Source: Aggregicoccus sp. 17bor-14 | Lineage (GTDB): Bacteria > Myxococcota > Myxococcia > Myxococcales > Myxococcaceae | Length of the DNA stretch: 64,000 nucleotides | Assembly (NCBI RefSeq): GCF_009659535.1 | Contig: NZ_VJZZ01000023.1 | Location: 1 to 64,000 of the forward strand | Direction: 5' to 3' | Part shown: positions 22,845 to 31,408 of the stretch, piece by piece | Numbering within the stretch: the stretch's first letter is position 1 | How the letters are laid out: the number at the start of each line of letters is the position of its first letter | Position numbers and translations under genes: made by a program | The notes under the pieces: model-generated | The model's database searches: none | The model's input: the letters and a program-made list of their open reading frames with translations, nothing else | Told to the model about the DNA's origin: nothing

Positions 22845-23690
22845 CTACGGCGCGAACAGCGCCTCGAGGGCGGCGAGCGAGCCCTCGTGGGTCATCACCC
22901 CGAAGTGGTTCGCCTCCACGTCCACGCGCCGGGCGTGGGGCACCTCGCGCCCGAAGCGCTCGTAGTCCTCCGCGCGGATGACGAAGCCGCCGGGGCCCAT
23001 GCCCTGCGCCGCGCGCAGCACCAGCGCAGGCGTCTCCTTGCGCAGGCTGCCCCAGTGGCTGCGCGCATCGTGCGCCTTGCCGTACTCGAGGTCCTCCTTC
23101 ACCACGGCCATGTCGGTGCGCGCGCGCACGCCGCCCTCGGGAGCGCGGGTGAGCTCGTAGCGGTAGTGCCGCTCCCACACCTCGTTCCAGGGCGCGACCA
23201 CGCCGGCGTCTCGCACGGCCGCCACGTACGCGTCCTCGGAGGGGAAGGTGAGCCCGAGCCGGCGCAGCCCGTCTCCGATGGGGCCCAGCGCCGCGGCCTC
23301 CGGCGGGCCCAGCGCGTCGATGAGCGCCACGCGGCTCACGCGCGCCGCATCGAGCGAGAGCAGGGCGAGGCTCACGAAGGCGCCCATCGAGTGGCCGATG
23401 AGGCCGAAGCGCTCGGCGCCCAGGGCGCTCGCGGCATCCAGCACGTCCTGTGCGTGGTTCGGCCAGCCGTGGCTGCCGGGGGCGCCGGAGGGGCTCTGGC
23501 CGCGTCCGCGCAGGTCCAGCGCCACCACCTGCAGCCCTCGCGCGGCGAGGCGCGGCGCGATGGCACCGAAGCTCAGCGCGTTGGCCGAGAGGCCCGGGAC
23601 ACAGAGCACCAGCGGGGCGCCGGCCACACCGTAGCGGTGGGCGTGCAGCGGGCCGCGGGGCAGGGAGAGGTCGAAGGCGGAGGGCGTCAT
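22845..23690 (-). CDS. Alpha/beta-fold hydrolase
   Basis: The 281-residue product starts at MTPSAFDLSLPRGPLHAHRY. Family landmarks in order are the oxyanion region LVLCVPGLSAN, the strand VVALDLRGRGQS, the nucleophile elbow GLIGHSMGAF with Ser101, and a C-terminal His in EANHFGVM. This is a complete hydrolase of the size of lipases, epoxide hydrolases and haloperoxidase-like esterases. The acid residue of the triad is probably an Asp or Glu before the final His, but I cannot fix it. Substrate unknown. It is divergent from the gene starting at 23815. Confidence 0.87.
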   Translation of the reverse strand: MTPSAFDLSLPRGPLHAHRYGVAGAPLVLCVPGLSANALSFGAIAPRLAARGLQVVALDLRGRGQSPSGAPGSHGWPNHAQDVLDAASALGAERFGLIGHSMGAFVSLALLSLDAARVSRVALIDALGPPEAAALGPIGDGLRRLGLTFPSEDAYVAAVRDAGVVAPWNEVWERHYRYELTRAPEGGVRARTDMAVVKEDLEYGKAHDARSHWGSLRKETPALVLRAAQGMGPGGFVIRAEDYERFGREVPHARRVDVEANHFGVMTHEGSLAALEALFAP

Positions 23691-23814
23691 GCGTGCGTGC
23701 CCGCAAGAGGACCACGCCTCCCCCTCTGCTTCCACGCCTCTCTCCAGAAAAGTGCGCAGGGTGGACGGGGGGCCCCTTGCCGCGCTGCGCGAAGGTCCTC
23801 TCAGATGGGCGCCC

Positions 23815-25116
23815 ATGCACGCGTCCGCCGCTCCGCTCGCCGAGGCCCCCACCCTGCCCGCTGCGTCCGCCGCCGTTCCGTGGACGCGCCTGCACCGGGT
23901 GGGCTTCCGCTTCACCTTCAGCTACCTGCTGCTCTACCTGGCGCCCTCGCCGGTGGACATGGTTCCCGGCCTGGGGCCCCTGTTCGAGGCATACGGGCAC
24001 CTGTGGGAGTGGGGGGTGCAGCGCGTGGGCGTGGGCCTGCTGCACCTTCCCGCCCCCATCCCCAACACCCCCAGCGGCAGCGGAGACCGGCTCTTCGACT
24101 GGGTGTGGAACCTCAGCGTGCTGCTGCTCGCGCTGCTCGCGACGCTCGCGTGGTCGCTGGTGGACGAGCGGCGAAGGGACGCGCCGCGCGCCTACCCCCG
24201 CGCGGCGGCCTTCCTGCGCGTGTACCTGCGCTACGCGCTCGCCACCATCCTGCTCGGCTACGGGCTGGTGAAGGTGTTCGCGCTCCAGATGCCCGCGCCG
24301 GACGTGGCGCGCCTCACGTCCACCTATGGCGAGAGCTCGCCCATGGGGCTCTTGTGGACCTTCATCGGCGCCTCCACCGGCTACCAGATGTTCTGCGGCG
24401 CGGCGGAGACGCTCGCGGGGCTGCTGCTCCTCTTCCGGCGCACCACGCTGCTGGGCGCGCTGCTCGCGGCGGGCGCCATGGCCAACGTGGTGGCGCTCAA
24501 CTACTTCTACGACGTGCCGGTGAAGCTGTACTCCTCGAACCTGCTGCTCTTCTCGCTGCTGCTGGTGCTGCCGGACCTGCGGCGGCTCGTGGACGTGCTG
24601 CTGCTGCAGCGCGCGGTGGCGGCGCCGCCGCCCCTGCGCACCCCCTTCGCGGACTGTCGCGTGGAGTGGGCCTCGCGCGGGCTCAAGGCGCTGGTGGTGG
24701 GCGGGCTGCTGGTGCTGATGGTGAAGGGCAACGTGGAGCGCCGCGCGACCCAGGGCGCGGTGACGCCGGAGCTCGCGCCGCTGCAAGGGCTGTGGAAGGT
24801 GCAGGCCTTCGAGGCCTCCGGCGTCGAGGCGGCCACCCCGCCCTGGGGTGAGCTCGCGGTGGGCCCCTACCGCACGGGCCTGCGCGCGGCGGACGGGACG
24901 TACTGGCGCTACGGCATGAAGGTCGAGAAGGGCACGCTCACGCTCGCGAGCGCTCTCGCACCGAAGCAGGCGCCGCTCACCTGGGCGCAGCCGGACCCGG
25001 AGCACCTGGTGCTCGAGCGGCCGGGCCTGCGCGTGCGGCTCGAGCGCCAGTCCCCGCAGTTCCTGCTCACCACGCGCGGCTTTCACTGGGTGAGCGAGGT
25101 CCCCTACAACCGCTGA
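23815..25116 (+). CDS. DoxX-like integral membrane protein with C-terminal domain
   Basis: The 433-residue product starts at MHASAAPLAEAPTLPAA. Hydrophobic spans include FRFTFSYLLLYLAP, a segment with NLSVLLLALLATLAW, YALATILLGYGLVKVFALQM, GAAETLAGLLLLFRRTTLLG and LLLFSLLLVLPDL. The YGLVKVFALQ and AAETLAGLLLLFRR segments resemble DoxX/SURF4-type membrane proteins. After the last span (GLKALVVGGLLVLMVKGN) a soluble C-terminal domain of about 120 residues follows. It is mostly beta and ends FHWVSEVPYNR. The function of this type is not established. An oxidoreductase-associated membrane role is only a family-level hint. Confidence 0.75.
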   Translation: MHASAAPLAEAPTLPAASAAVPWTRLHRVGFRFTFSYLLLYLAPSPVDMVPGLGPLFEAYGHLWEWGVQRVGVGLLHLPAPIPNTPSGSGDRLFDWVWNLSVLLLALLATLAWSLVDERRRDAPRAYPRAAAFLRVYLRYALATILLGYGLVKVFALQMPAPDVARLTSTYGESSPMGLLWTFIGASTGYQMFCGAAETLAGLLLLFRRTTLLGALLAAGAMANVVALNYFYDVPVKLYSSNLLLFSLLLVLPDLRRLVDVLLLQRAVAAPPPLRTPFADCRVEWASRGLKALVVGGLLVLMVKGNVERRATQGAVTPELAPLQGLWKVQAFEASGVEAATPPWGELAVGPYRTGLRAADGTYWRYGMKVEKGTLTLASALAPKQAPLTWAQPDPEHLVLERPGLRVRLERQSPQFLLTTRGFHWVSEVPYNR

Positions 25117-25172
25117 GGGCGCTCGCGCCAAGACCGTTGCGGCCTCCCCCCCGGCCGGGGCAGAACCGGGGC

Positions 25173-26060
25173 ATGCAGACGCTCTACTTCATGTCCCCTC
25201 CGGGCCCGACCTGGGCCCTGCGCGGCCGCGCGAACTTCCGCTCGCGCGAGGCGGCGCCCGCGGACGCAGCGGGCGCGCGCGCCGAGTGGCTGCGGCTCGC
25301 GCGGGCCATCGAGGCGCGCGGCGGCACCGTGGTCGCGCTGCCCAGCCCCGACGCCGCCCTCACCGGCCTGCCCTACGCCGCGGAGTGCGGGCACGCGCTC
25401 GCACGCCCGGGCCAGTCGCCCCTCTTCCTCCTGCCGCGCATGAAGGGCGCGCACCGCCAGCCGGAGCGCGAGCACTGGGCGCCGCTCGCGCGCGCGATGG
25501 GCTTCGAGGTGGTGGACCCGGGCGCGGGCGTCTGGGAGGCGCAAGGCGACGTGGCCGAGTTCGACGGCTGCACGCTGCTGTTCTGGGGCGGGCGCACGGA
25601 CCGCGAGGGGCACGAGGCCGCGCGCCGCCACTTCCCCGGCGAGGTGCTGGAGCTGCAGATCCGCGAGCCCGCCTTCCACGGCAACATGGCGCTCCTGCCC
25701 CTGCCCGCAGTGGACCGGCTGCTGGTGTGCCCGGAGGTCATCGTGCCGCAGGACTACGCGGCGCTGGAGCGGCGCTTCGGCCGCGAGCGACTGCTGCCGG
25801 TGAGCGAGGAGGAGATCCGCAGCTACGCGACGAACGGGCTGCCGGTGGGCAAGGACTGGCTCGCCCCCAGCGTGGTGCCCGAGCGGGTGCGCGCGCTCGT
25901 CGCGGCGAGCGGCATGCAGGTGGTGCCCCTGCCGATGGTGAACCTCTGCGAGAAGGGCGGCGGGGCCAGCCGCTGCCTCGTGATGGTGGCGCGCGTGGAC
26001 GGGGTGCAGGTGCCCGAGGCGAACCGCCTCGCCACGGTCGCGCGCGAGCTCGAGGCATGA
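25173..26060 (+). CDS. Dimethylarginine dimethylaminohydrolase / amidinotransferase-family protein
   Basis: The 295-residue product starts at MQTLYFMSPPGPTWALRGR. It has the guanidino-group-modifying enzyme pattern: the N-terminal substrate segment, VWEAQGDVAEFDG followed by LFWGGRTDREGHEAAR, then PAFHGNMALLPLP carrying the catalytic His. The nucleophilic Cys lies near the end in GGGASRCLVMVAR. Length and order fit DDAH-like hydrolases that act on arginine derivatives, with arginine deiminases and amidinotransferases as relatives. The last base of its stop overlaps the next start (ATGA), so the two genes are translationally coupled. Confidence 0.82.
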   Translation: MQTLYFMSPPGPTWALRGRANFRSREAAPADAAGARAEWLRLARAIEARGGTVVALPSPDAALTGLPYAAECGHALARPGQSPLFLLPRMKGAHRQPEREHWAPLARAMGFEVVDPGAGVWEAQGDVAEFDGCTLLFWGGRTDREGHEAARRHFPGEVLELQIREPAFHGNMALLPLPAVDRLLVCPEVIVPQDYAALERRFGRERLLPVSEEEIRSYATNGLPVGKDWLAPSVVPERVRALVAASGMQVVPLPMVNLCEKGGGASRCLVMVARVDGVQVPEANRLATVARELEA

Positions 26061-26845
26061 GCGCGCTCGCCCACGCGGCGGAGGAGTTCTTCGCGCGGGA
26101 GCCCGAGCTCTCGCTCGCGGCGCTCGGCTCGCGCGAGAGCCGGGGCGCGCTGGACCTCTTGCCCTGCGGGCGCGGCGTGGAGTTCCTCGCGGCCGAGGAG
26201 CACGGCGCGTGGGCGCAGCAGTACCTCACCCTGAACCAGCACGCCTTCGGGCCGCTGGGGCTGCCGCGCTGGGTACTCAGCGACCTGTACCTGCTGCCCT
26301 CTGTCGTGGGGCTGGTGCGCGCGCCCTCGCGGCTCCTGCGCGAGGACGTGCAGCAGAAGCTCGCGCTGCCCCCCGAGTCGCTCGCCATCGCCGCGGCCTA
26401 CGTGGCGGTGCCCGCGCTCACGCCGGGGCTCTTCGCGGGCGTGTCGCTCTTGAGCTTCCTTCCCGGCGCGAAGGCGAGCGCGTGGGTGAAGACGCTCACG
26501 CTCAAGATGCTGGGAGCGCAGCGGCTGCGCGGCGTCACGCAGTGGGACAGCAGCGCAGTGCGCGTGCACACGCGGCTGGGGCCGATGCGGCTGGTGGGGC
26601 GCGCGCCGGGGAGCCACGAGTACGCCGAGCGCACCTTCGTGTACGAGACCGACCTGCGCACGGAGGACACCTGGGCGCGCTGCATGCGCCGCGAGCTGCA
26701 GCTGCCCCACACCCGGCGCGTGCGCACCGACGATGCGTCCACGCTCGCGGCGCTGCTGGACCGCGCGCAAGGGGGAGAGCCGCTCTACCTCGTGCCCCCG
26801 GGCCTCGACGACGGCCACGTCCTCGTCCACGAGGGCGCGCTGTAG
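26057..26845 (+). CDS. Hypothetical protein coupled to the DDAH-like gene
   Basis: The 262-residue product starts with ATG at 26057, overlapping the upstream stop. No signal peptide is evident. Landmarks are ALDLLPCGRGVEFLAAEE, VLSDLYLLPSVVGLVRAPS, a proline-rich hydrophobic stretch FLPGAKASAWVKTLTLKMLG, and a C-terminal YLVPPGLDDGHVLVHE. I do not recognise a family. The tight coupling to a guanidino-modifying enzyme suggests a shared pathway, but this is context only. Confidence 0.75.
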   Translation: MSALAHAAEEFFAREPELSLAALGSRESRGALDLLPCGRGVEFLAAEEHGAWAQQYLTLNQHAFGPLGLPRWVLSDLYLLPSVVGLVRAPSRLLREDVQQKLALPPESLAIAAAYVAVPALTPGLFAGVSLLSFLPGAKASAWVKTLTLKMLGAQRLRGVTQWDSSAVRVHTRLGPMRLVGRAPGSHEYAERTFVYETDLRTEDTWARCMRRELQLPHTRRVRTDDASTLAALLDRAQGGEPLYLVPPGLDDGHVLVHEGAL

Positions 26846-26860
26846 CGGTCGCAGCGGAGC

Positions 26861-27577
26861 TCAGCGGCTCGCCTGCTCGGCACGCGGGCCCTCGCGCAGG
26901 AGCCCGAGCGCCTCGTGGGCGAGGGCGGGCGGCACGGTGTGCGGGCCGTCGAACTCGACGTAGCGCACGTCGTAGCCCTCGTGCTCGAGGCGCGGCACGA
27001 GCCGGCGGCTGCAGGCGCCGATGGGCAGCACCGCGTCGCGCGTGCCGTGGCTCACGTAGATGCGCGGGTGGCCGCGGCGGGCGGCGGGCGCCATGAAGCC
27101 CGGCGAGAAGGCGAGCACGTGGGTGAAGAGCGTGCCGTTGGTCAGCCCCAGCGAGAGCGCGTAGGAGGCCCCGTCGGAGAAGCCCGCGATGGCGAGGCGC
27201 TCCGGGTCCACGCTGCAGCGCGCGAAGACCTGCGCGAGCGCGCGCTCGAGGAAGGCCACGTCGGCGCCGAAGTCGTCGAGGATGAGATCCCAGGTGGGGC
27301 CGCGCGAGTCGGGCGCGAGCACCAGCAGCCCGGCCTCGTCCGCCCACGCCCGCAGCACCGAGAGCCCCTGGGCCGCGTCGCCTCCGGCGCCGTGCAGCAT
27401 CAGCGCGAGGGGGGCGGGGCGCTCGGGCCGGTAGCCCACCGGTACGTAGAGCAGGCCGTCGCGCGGGGAGCCGAGCCCGAGCGACTGCACGCCCGCGGGG
27501 AGCGGCTCGAAGGGGCCGGGGTGGCGCGCGGGGCGGACGGAGAGCCGGCCCTCGCCCTGCGCCTCGGTGTTGGTCAT
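26861..27577 (-). CDS. Phospholipase/carboxylesterase-type alpha/beta hydrolase
   Basis: The 238-residue product starts at MTNTEAQGEGRLSVRPARHP. Motifs are YVPVGYRPERPAPLALMLHG (oxyanion strand), LVLAPDSRGPTWD, the nucleophile elbow AIAGFSDGASYAL with Ser134, HGTRDAVLP with the Asp, and FDGPHTVPP with the His. This order matches the LpqC/polyhydroxybutyrate-depolymerase-like and carboxylesterase 2 families. There is no signal peptide in the chosen frame, so it is probably cytoplasmic. The gene converges on the preceding one (16-base gap). Confidence 0.85.
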   Translation of the reverse strand: MTNTEAQGEGRLSVRPARHPGPFEPLPAGVQSLGLGSPRDGLLYVPVGYRPERPAPLALMLHGAGGDAAQGLSVLRAWADEAGLLVLAPDSRGPTWDLILDDFGADVAFLERALAQVFARCSVDPERLAIAGFSDGASYALSLGLTNGTLFTHVLAFSPGFMAPAARRGHPRIYVSHGTRDAVLPIGACSRRLVPRLEHEGYDVRYVEFDGPHTVPPALAHEALGLLREGPRAEQASR

Positions 27578-27703
27578 GCGGGGCACCTCTGTGCTCTTGA
27601 ACCCCGCCGCGGGGGCCGGCCTCTTCCGCGACCCGCGGGGCCCGGCTGCCCGCACGCTCTCGTGACGGACACGCGGCGCGGGGGCGCGCTATACCGCCGG
27701 CCC

Positions 27704-28939
27704 ATGGCGCCAGAGGAGCTCGAGACAGAGGACGCAGAGGCGGTGCGCGTACCCCACGAGCCGCTGCTGCGCCTCTTCCTGCGCTTCTTGCGCTTCGGCC
27801 TGCTCGCCTGGGGTGGACCGGTGGCGCAGATCGCCATGGTGCGCCAGGAGCTGGTGGAGGAGGAGCGCTGGGTGAGCCGCGCCCACTTCAACCGCGCGCT
27901 CGCGCTCTACCAGGTGCTGCCCGGCCCCGAGGCGCACGAGCTGTGCGTGTACTTCGGCATGCTCTCGCGCGGGCGCGTGGGCGGGCTGCTCGCAGGGCTC
28001 GGCTTCATGCTGCCCGGCTTCCTGCTGATGCTGCTGCTCAGCTGGCTCTACGTGCGCGCGGGGCTGGAGAGCGCGTGGGTGAAGGCGGCGTTCGCCTGCG
28101 TGGCGGCGGCCGTGGCGGCGCTCATCGTGCGCGCGGTGCACCGCATCGGGCAGCACGCGGTGACGAGCCGGCCCCTGTTCGTGCTCGCGCTCGTCGCCTT
28201 CGCGGGGCAGCTCGCGGGGCTGCCCTTCCTCCTCACGCTGGGCTGGGCGGGCGCGGCGGCGGCGGCGCTGATGGCGAGCGGGCGGCGCGGGACGCTCACG
28301 CTCGTCACGCTCGGGGCGGCGGTGGCCGGCGCGGCGTGGCTGCTGTGGGAGGGCGGCGTCCGGGTGCCCCAGGAGAGCGTTCACGCCGCCGCCGCGAGCG
28401 CCCCGAGCGCGTGGCGGCTCCTGGGCAGCGGGCTTCGCACCGGGCTGCTCACCTTCGGCGGCGCGTACACGGCGATCCCCTTCCTGCGCCGCGACGCGGT
28501 GGTGACGGGCGGGTGGATGACGGACGCGCAGTTCCTGGACGGCATCGCGCTGGGCGGCGTGCTGCCCGCGCCGCTGATCATCTTCGGCACCTTCGTGGGC
28601 TACGTGTCGGGGGGCCTCTGGGGCGCGCTGGCCATCACGGCGGGCATCTTCGCGCCGGCCTTCGGCGTCACGCTGCTCGCGCACGACGCGATGGAGCGGC
28701 TGCTGCACCGCGCCGGCGCTCGCCACTTCCTGGACGGCGTCACGGCCGGCGTGGTGGGCCTCATCGCCGCCACCGCGCTGCTGCTCCTTCCGGGGACGCT
28801 CCAGAGCCCGCTCACGGTGGGCGTGTTCGTGCTCGCGCTCGCGGCGCTGTTCCTGCTCAAGCACAAGCTCGCGCCGCTCGCCGTGCTGGGGTGCGCAGCG
28901 CTGGTGGGGCTCGCGGCGCATGCGCTGGGCACCGGGTGA
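27704..28939 (+). CDS. chrA: Chromate transporter, two-domain
   Basis: The 411-residue product starts at MAPEELETEDAEAVRVPHEP. It contains two homologous membrane halves. The first opens RFGLLAWGGPVAQIAMVRQELV and the second TGLLTFGGAYTAIPFLRRDAV, the duplicated CHR signature (FGGP-like) of ChrA proteins. The first half has QVLPGPEAHELCVYFGML, another family hallmark. About 10-12 hydrophobic segments are seen. ChrA proteins export chromate using the proton gradient, but many homologues have not been tested, so chromate resistance is inference. It is divergent from the esterase at 26861-27577. Confidence 0.92.
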   Translation: MAPEELETEDAEAVRVPHEPLLRLFLRFLRFGLLAWGGPVAQIAMVRQELVEEERWVSRAHFNRALALYQVLPGPEAHELCVYFGMLSRGRVGGLLAGLGFMLPGFLLMLLLSWLYVRAGLESAWVKAAFACVAAAVAALIVRAVHRIGQHAVTSRPLFVLALVAFAGQLAGLPFLLTLGWAGAAAAALMASGRRGTLTLVTLGAAVAGAAWLLWEGGVRVPQESVHAAAASAPSAWRLLGSGLRTGLLTFGGAYTAIPFLRRDAVVTGGWMTDAQFLDGIALGGVLPAPLIIFGTFVGYVSGGLWGALAITAGIFAPAFGVTLLAHDAMERLLHRAGARHFLDGVTAGVVGLIAATALLLLPGTLQSPLTVGVFVLALAALFLLKHKLAPLAVLGCAALVGLAAHALGTG

Positions 28940-28995
28940 GGAGGGCGCCCACCTTGTCGCGGCCTCGCGCGGCTCGATAGCCTCTCCGCGCTTCC

Positions 28996-29613
28996 ATGGA
29001 TTCACAGCTCCCCTCCCCCTTCGCCTCCGCGTCGCACTGCAGTGCTCACCCCGACGTGCCGGCCCTCGCCATGTGCGTGCGCTGCCAGACCCTGCTGTGT
29101 GGGGCCTGCCGCCGCCTCGATGGCACGTGCCGCTCGCACTGCGCCACGTGCCTCCCCGCGGCGACGGAGCTGGCCGACGTGGGGACGCGCTTCGTCGCCA
29201 ACCTCGTGGACAGCTTCTGGGTGGGGGGCGCCGTGATCGCCGGGCTCGTCGTCGACTTCATCCTGAACCATGAGACGCTGGCGGAGGAGCGGGCGTGGTT
29301 CCCGTGGTGGATGCTGCTCGCCACGGTGGTCGCCGTGGGCGTGCAGCTCGCGGTGATGCACCGCACGGGGCAGAGCATCGGCAAGCGGCTGCTGAGGATC
29401 CGCGTGATGCGCATGGACGGAAGCCCCGTGTCCCTCGCGCGCCTCGTGTTCGTGCGCAACCTGCCCTTCTTCGTGGTGAACCAGCTGTGTGGCGGCATCC
29501 TGGGCCTCGTGGATGCGCTCTGCATCTTCGGCGAGCAGCGCCGCTGCCTCCACGACCTGTTCGCCGACACCCAGGTCGTGGTCGTGCCTCCGCCGACTCC
29601 TCCGAGCGTGTAG
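28996..29613 (+). CDS. RDD-family membrane protein with N-terminal B-box-like zinc finger
   Basis: The 205-residue product starts at MDSQLPSPFASASHCSAHPD. Residues about 14-52 carry a Cys/His cluster (CSAHPD, CVRCQTLLCGACRR, CRSHCATC) of the B-box type found before membrane domains in myxobacteria. From residue 60 an RDD domain follows: GTRFVANLVDSFWVGGAVIA, a second span, GQSIGKRLLRIRVMRMDG, and FVRNLPFFVVNQLCGGILG. RDD proteins are poorly characterised, and some act as Na+/H+ antiporters. The gene starts a plus-strand cluster with the two that follow. Confidence 0.82.
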   Translation: MDSQLPSPFASASHCSAHPDVPALAMCVRCQTLLCGACRRLDGTCRSHCATCLPAATELADVGTRFVANLVDSFWVGGAVIAGLVVDFILNHETLAEERAWFPWWMLLATVVAVGVQLAVMHRTGQSIGKRLLRIRVMRMDGSPVSLARLVFVRNLPFFVVNQLCGGILGLVDALCIFGEQRRCLHDLFADTQVVVVPPPTPPSV

Positions 29614-29636
29614 GGCGCTCTGCTCATGGCCCTTCG

Positions 29637-30098
29637 ATGACCGCGCCGCGCGAGTACCGCTTCTCCGTCACCCGGGACGACGAGGTCGCCATCTCGACCT
29701 CGCCGGACCATGTCCCGTGGTCGCTGCGCCCGGCAGCGTCGGGGGACGCGCTGCTCCTCGACGAAGGGGGAAAGGCTCGGCTGGCAGTCCGACGCCTGCG
29801 GCGCTTCCCGCGCCTTCGCTACGTGCTGCTCGCGAGGGATGAAGAACTCGGAACCATCGAAGGCCTGGACATCCTGCGCACGCGCTACCTGCTGCGCTTC
29901 AAGAACGCACCGGACCGTGAGCTCCACACGCCGATGTTCTCCGCGCGTTTCGGCGTCTTCGCGGGCGATGTCACGCGTGCCCGCATCGTGATGCTCCGCG
30001 AGCACCTGTGGGCCATCCTCTTCGAGGAAGATGAGGACCGCCCCGAGCTGATCGCTGCGCTGGCCCGACTGCTCTACGCGCGGTGGCACTCCGAGTAG
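29637..30098 (+). CDS. Hypothetical protein
   Basis: The 153-residue product starts at MTAPREYRFSVTRDDEVAIS, 23 bases after the RDD gene stop. The composition is normal for a soluble cytoplasmic protein, alternating beta-rich segments (RYVLLARDEELGTIEGLDIL, RTRYLLRFKNAPDRELHTPM) with a C-terminal helix ending LLYARWHSE. No signal, membrane segment or known motif is visible. It lies between an RDD protein and a DUF1444 protein in the same direction and may share their transcript. Confidence 0.72.
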   Translation: MTAPREYRFSVTRDDEVAISTSPDHVPWSLRPAASGDALLLDEGGKARLAVRRLRRFPRLRYVLLARDEELGTIEGLDILRTRYLLRFKNAPDRELHTPMFSARFGVFAGDVTRARIVMLREHLWAILFEEDEDRPELIAALARLLYARWHSE

Positions 30099-30124
30099 CC
30101 GGGCCGGGGTACGCTCGCGCCTGT

Positions 30125-31408
30125 ATGGGACTCCTGAGCAAGCTCTTCGCCCGCAAGCCCACCCCGTCGCTTCCCGCTGCGCCCTCCCCTGCTTCCGATC
30201 CGCGCGCTCTGTTCCGCGCCCACGTGGAGGCGGTGCTCGGCCGCGAGCCCGGCGTCGACCGCGTGGCGCCCCACCGCGAGCACGCGGGGCTCGTGGTCGA
30301 GCATGGTGGCCAGGAGCACGTGCTCTTCCTCGACAACCTCTTCGCCGAGACGCGCGAGCTGTCTCCCGAGGAGCGTGACGCGGCCATCCGCCACTTCCTC
30401 GCGGCGATGCTCAGCGGCAGCGAGGTCGACAGCGAGGACTGGGAGGAGGCCGCCCCGCGGCTGCTGCCGGTGCTGCGCCCCGCCTCCTACGGCGTGAGCC
30501 TCGAGGTGCCCGAGCCCGGCCGCGAGCTGCTCGCGCGCCCCGCGCTCGACGGCCTCATCGAGGCGCTCGTCGTGGACCTGCCGCGCAGCGTGGCCTACAC
30601 GCAGCGGCGGCACCTCGAGGCCTGGGCGGTGGAGGGGCCGCGCGCCTTCGAGGTGGCGCGCCGCAACCTGGAGCGCCTGCGCGACGTGGGCATCGAGCTC
30701 TACGAGCAGCGCCCCAGCCCGCTGTGGCACGTGGCCTCGGGCGACACTCACGAGAGCTCGCGGCTGCTGCTGCCCGGCTTCCTCGCCTCCTTCGCGGGGC
30801 GCGTGGAGGGCAGGCCGCTGGCCATCGTGCCGGAGCGCGCCACGCTGCTCATCGGCGGAGACGCACGCCCCGAGACCGTGCGGCGCCTGTGCGAGATGGC
30901 CGAGCGCGAGTACACGGCGTCCTCGCGCAGCATCTCGCCCGCCGTGTACACCGTGGACGCCGCCGGCCGGTTGGTGCCCTACCTGCGCGCTGGCGACGAC
31001 GCGCTCGCCCAGCGCGTGCGCACGGGCCACGCGCAGCTCGCGCTCGCGGAGTACGCGGCGCAGAAGGCGACGCTCGAGAAGCAGCTCGCGAAGAGGGAGG
31101 TGGACCTCTTCGTGGCCAGCTTCAAGGTCCTCGAGCGCAAGAGCGACGGCCGCCCCGTGAGCTACTGCGTCTGGCCCGAGCACGTGCATGGGCTGCTGCC
31201 GCGCGCCGAGCTCGTCGCGATGACGCCTCAGGGTGAGAAGCTGCGCTTCGTGCCGTGGAGCGCCGTGCAGCAGCTCGCCGCCGCGAGCCTCGAGCCCGTG
31301 CCCGGGCTGTGGCCGCCGCGCTTCCGCATCCGCGCCTGGCCCCCGCCGGACGTGCTCGCGCAGTTGCTCGCCCGCGCCGTCGCGCTGGAGGACTACGCGG
31401 GAGAGTGA
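30125..31408 (+). CDS. DUF1444-like protein
   Basis: The 427-residue product starts at MGLLSKLFARKPTPSLPAAP; the longer in-frame start at 30083 would overlap the upstream gene. The pattern LARPALDGLIEALVVDLPRS, then YEQRPSPLWHVASGDTHESS, LLPGFLASFAGRVEGRPLAI and VPERATLLIGGDARPETVRR resembles the DUF1444 (YtpQ-like) family of unknown function. The C-terminal third adds a helical segment and YCVWPEHVHGLLPRAELVAM. There are no membrane segments. The gene's end overlaps the end of the convergent hydrolase by 16 bases. Confidence 0.75.
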   Translation: MGLLSKLFARKPTPSLPAAPSPASDPRALFRAHVEAVLGREPGVDRVAPHREHAGLVVEHGGQEHVLFLDNLFAETRELSPEERDAAIRHFLAAMLSGSEVDSEDWEEAAPRLLPVLRPASYGVSLEVPEPGRELLARPALDGLIEALVVDLPRSVAYTQRRHLEAWAVEGPRAFEVARRNLERLRDVGIELYEQRPSPLWHVASGDTHESSRLLLPGFLASFAGRVEGRPLAIVPERATLLIGGDARPETVRRLCEMAEREYTASSRSISPAVYTVDAAGRLVPYLRAGDDALAQRVRTGHAQLALAEYAAQKATLEKQLAKREVDLFVASFKVLERKSDGRPVSYCVWPEHVHGLLPRAELVAMTPQGEKLRFVPWSAVQQLAAASLEPVPGLWPPRFRIRAWPPPDVLAQLLARAVALEDYAGE

